8,267 nt of DNA from NCBI GenBank assembly GCA_016844425.1, contig JAERML010000248.1, positions 1 through 8,267 on the forward strand. Direction: 5' to 3'. Source of the stretch: Bacteroidota bacterium. GTDB taxonomy: Bacteria; Bacteroidota; UBA10030; UBA6906. Below are positions 6,149-8,267 of the stretch, piece after piece. Made by a program: the position numbers and the translations under genes. How positions within the stretch are numbered: position 1 is the stretch's first letter; each line of letters starts with the position of its first letter. Below the pieces are notes generated by a model. The model saw nothing but the letters and a program-made list of their open reading frames with translations. It was not told where the DNA came from and made no database searches.

Positions 6149-8267
6149 TCACTTTTCACTTGCAAACCCGATTCCCGTAAACTGGTCCCGCATTGAGAAC
6201 CCCTTCAGTTTCCGGGTCGAAGGGAGTTCCACAATGTCCTCTCCGCTGTAGGCTACAAGGTTGTCACTGCCAAAAATCAACGTCAGCCGTTTTGCCGGCT
6301 GGAGCGTTGCCACCCCCTTCCACGCGTCGCCGTTCATAAAGATCCAGACGAAGTTGACCTTCAGCGGCTCGGGGATGTCTGGTGCCTCGAGGACAACGCG
6401 CGCGGATTCATTGTCCCGCACGTATCTCCCATGCACGGGATATGCGCCCACGTTCACTGTAAAATCCACGTGCCGTATTTCGTCCGGCAGTTTTGGTTGA
6501 ATCCACATCTGGCGGGCAATCGCGTCAACCCGGAGGCCCAGATAATCCTGATAAATACTCCGGACGAACTCCGCCATACCGGTGAGTGACATCTGCAACC
6601 CTGCTGCGCGGGGCAGAGCCTCTCCATGTCGTGGCACTGCGTCGAACGCTTCTGGAAGGGCACCCACCATGTCTGTGGTGAGAATCCGCCGGACCATTCC
6701 ACGCGTTATCGTGTAGGTCAGGTCCTGTCTGTCATATCGTGTCAAAGTATAGGTCAACTGCCCCGCCAGCCAGGTCCATACCGGACCATTCTGCATCGCC
6801 TCCTCTCTCGAGTACCTGCCTTCCCCTTCAACATACGGTCTGAACTTTGGATCATTCTGTGCGAGCGTTCCTACGCCCCAGGGATAAACGACGGCGTTCA
6901 CGACGTTCTTGATCATCGTTTGCTGCGTAAGTTCTGAGCCGAGAATGTCGACGCAGAAAAGAACGTTTGGCCTCACTTCTGCCACTCCCTCTCCCGTGGG
7001 CAGCAGATGGTCATAGGGAAGTTGACGGGAGGTATCGATGAAGACTGCATTAAAGCTCTCTGCAGTCCTGGCTGCTTGTGCTCTCAGCGACCGCGCGGTG
7101 AGGGAATCGCCTGTGTACTGTGCCACAAAACCACCAATCAACTGCTGGAAATACCAAAGGAGCTGCATTTCCGCAGCGCGATTTCCACGTGGTGTGGCAG
7201 GCCTCCCGTTAACAGATGCATCCATCCAGGTCTCACCCGCTCCATGGGTCATGAGGTTTCGTTCGTCCGCATGATAGCGGATGGTGCCTTTGATGCTCCG
7301 TGTGACAACCGGCGCGAGATCCCGAACGAGCGTTGTATCATACGAATTGGTGACGTGCTCATACATCTGTCTGACGAACCACGGAGCGACGTCGCCGCCG
7401 TTGAACGTCATCAACCCCGGAGAGATCTTGTCTGCAATTCGACCATACGTCCGGTGCGCCACAACTGTATCCTGCCGTGCAGCTAACCAACGAAGGACGG
7501 CACTTGTTGTTGCATAGTCATTCAACGCGAAGTCGAGCCCGGGGATTGCTATTGCGATCTCGCGGCCGCGAAATGTCCCATCCCAAGGAAATCCGGCAAT
7601 TGCAATACTTTCTTCGACGCCCGAAAGAGGATTGGGTCGCGTGAGGAGAAGCGCGTCGAGTGAGAGCCGGGTCCAGTACAGAGCTTTGTTGAGATCTTGA
7701 TCAGAGGTCTTGATGTACGCCTTGTTCAGCAGACGCTCCATCCGATCCGAACGGACCTGGAGCAATGCCGGAATCCGGGAGTAGAGTATCGCGAGATCCT
7801 CGTAAGGTGGTGCCTTCTCATATACGAGGAGAAAGGTTGGTGCCAAGCCGCCCCCTACTGCACTCCCTTCCGCCATTACCCTGCCGGAAGGTCCTGCACA
7901 AATGGAGACCCGCGCCAACCCATCGGCCGCGACCCACGTGACGATACTGTCTCCGGCATTCTGTCGCTCGAACCCGGGTACAATGAATGGGGTGAAAAGA
8001 ATCGGGGCGGCACCCGTTCGTTGTGCCCGTATCACCATGGCATATACTGCGGGGACTTCAAGAGGTGAGATAGTTTCCGTTGAGCCATCTGAATGGTCAA
8101 TGACCACCTGATGCGGAAAAACCCGTGTGCTGGAAACTGGGGCCCGTTCGCCACTACCGATCGTGACTGCAAACCCCTTCATAACCGGATTACCTTGTAC
8201 GCTCCAGACAATGTCCGCCAATGACGATGTCGAGCCACCCATGCTCCCTGAGAGGAACCCCCCCCGC
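6149..8267 (-). CDS. Amylo-alpha-1,6-glucosidase / glycogen-debranching-like (alpha/alpha)6 protein (5' end uncertain, open to the window edge)
   Basis: The frame is open from the stop at 6149 to the right edge. The first ATG is at 8242 (697 residues), but 8 more codons upstream (RGGFLSGS) read as protein, and the AGGGAG before that ATG is only 1 nt away, so the true start is probably outside the window. Numbering from ATG 8242, residues 1-160 are a beta-rich N-terminal domain. From about 165 on, an (alpha/alpha)6 barrel shows debranching-family landmarks: GFPWDGTFRGREIA then IPGL (217-236), GETWMDAS (337-344, Asp341 at the usual acid position), NGPVWTWLAG (485-494) and QMSLTGMAEF (550-559, Glu558 at the usual base position). 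About 580-697 form a beta-rich tail. The likely role is hydrolysis of alpha-glucosidic bonds in an alpha-glucan or oligosaccharide. The motifs diverge from standard enzymes, so the exact substrate is not assignable. No signal peptide can be judged without the true start. Confidence 0.8.
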   Translation of the reverse strand, partial: RGGFLSGSMGGSTSSLADIVWSVQGNPVMKGFAVTIGSGERAPVSSTRVFPHQVVIDHSDGSTETISPLEVPAVYAMVIRAQRTGAAPILFTPFIVPGFERQNAGDSIVTWVAADGLARVSICAGPSGRVMAEGSAVGGGLAPTFLLVYEKAPPYEDLAILYSRIPALLQVRSDRMERLLNKAYIKTSDQDLNKALYWTRLSLDALLLTRPNPLSGVEESIAIAGFPWDGTFRGREIAIAIPGLDFALNDYATTSAVLRWLAARQDTVVAHRTYGRIADKISPGLMTFNGGDVAPWFVRQMYEHVTNSYDTTLVRDLAPVVTRSIKGTIRYHADERNLMTHGAGETWMDASVNGRPATPRGNRAAEMQLLWYFQQLIGGFVAQYTGDSLTARSLRAQAARTAESFNAVFIDTSRQLPYDHLLPTGEGVAEVRPNVLFCVDILGSELTQQTMIKNVVNAVVYPWGVGTLAQNDPKFRPYVEGEGRYSREEAMQNGPVWTWLAGQLTYTLTRYDRQDLTYTITRGMVRRILTTDMVGALPEAFDAVPRHGEALPRAAGLQMSLTGMAEFVRSIYQDYLGLRVDAIARQMWIQPKLPDEIRHVDFTVNVGAYPVHGRYVRDNESARVVLEAPDIPEPLKVNFVWIFMNGDAWKGVATLQPAKRLTLIFGSDNLVAYSGEDIVELPSTRKLKGFSMRDQFTGIGFASEK

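Noticed and set aside
7007..7486. Plus-strand open frame opposite the debranching-like gene
   Set aside because: The opposite strand carries clear family motifs across the same bases; this frame has Cys-rich, non-family-like composition.

Overview
The window looks like chromosomal DNA from a Gram-negative bacterium, most likely of the Bacteroidota/Chlorobiota/Ignavibacteriota (FCB) group. This rests on family content: a patatin fused to POTRA and BamA-like outer-membrane modules, a membrane-anchored von Willebrand A protein with a BatA-type N-terminus, and HflX. The base composition is moderately GC-rich and coding is dense. No RNA genes, insertion sequences, phage genes or cas genes were seen. 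The taxonomic call is an inference and was not checked against a database.

Layout. (1) 1-2388, minus strand: a patatin-like phospholipase with three POTRA-like repeats and the start of an outer-membrane beta-barrel; its 3' end lies beyond the left edge. (2) 2389-2584: a divergent intergenic region. (3) 2585-4757, plus strand: a BatA-like/vWA membrane protein, broken by a frameshift near 2950 where about a dozen residues expected for the family also seem to be missing. (4) 4744-6018, plus strand: hflX, a ribosome-associated GTPase, with a GTG start overlapping the previous gene by 14 nt. (5) 6019-6148: a convergent intergenic region with two identical 38-bp copies of a hairpin-forming repeat. 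(6) 6149-8267, minus strand: an amylo-alpha-1,6-glucosidase/glycogen-debranching-like (alpha/alpha)6 protein, open to the right edge.

The vWA gene and hflX appear to form a translationally coupled unit. The two minus-strand genes flank it divergently and convergently and show no obvious functional link to it. I did not find a clear new multi-gene system. The most distinctive signals are the twin hairpin repeat, the broken vWA gene, the three-POTRA patatin with an altered nucleophile elbow, and the divergent signatures of the debranching-like enzyme.
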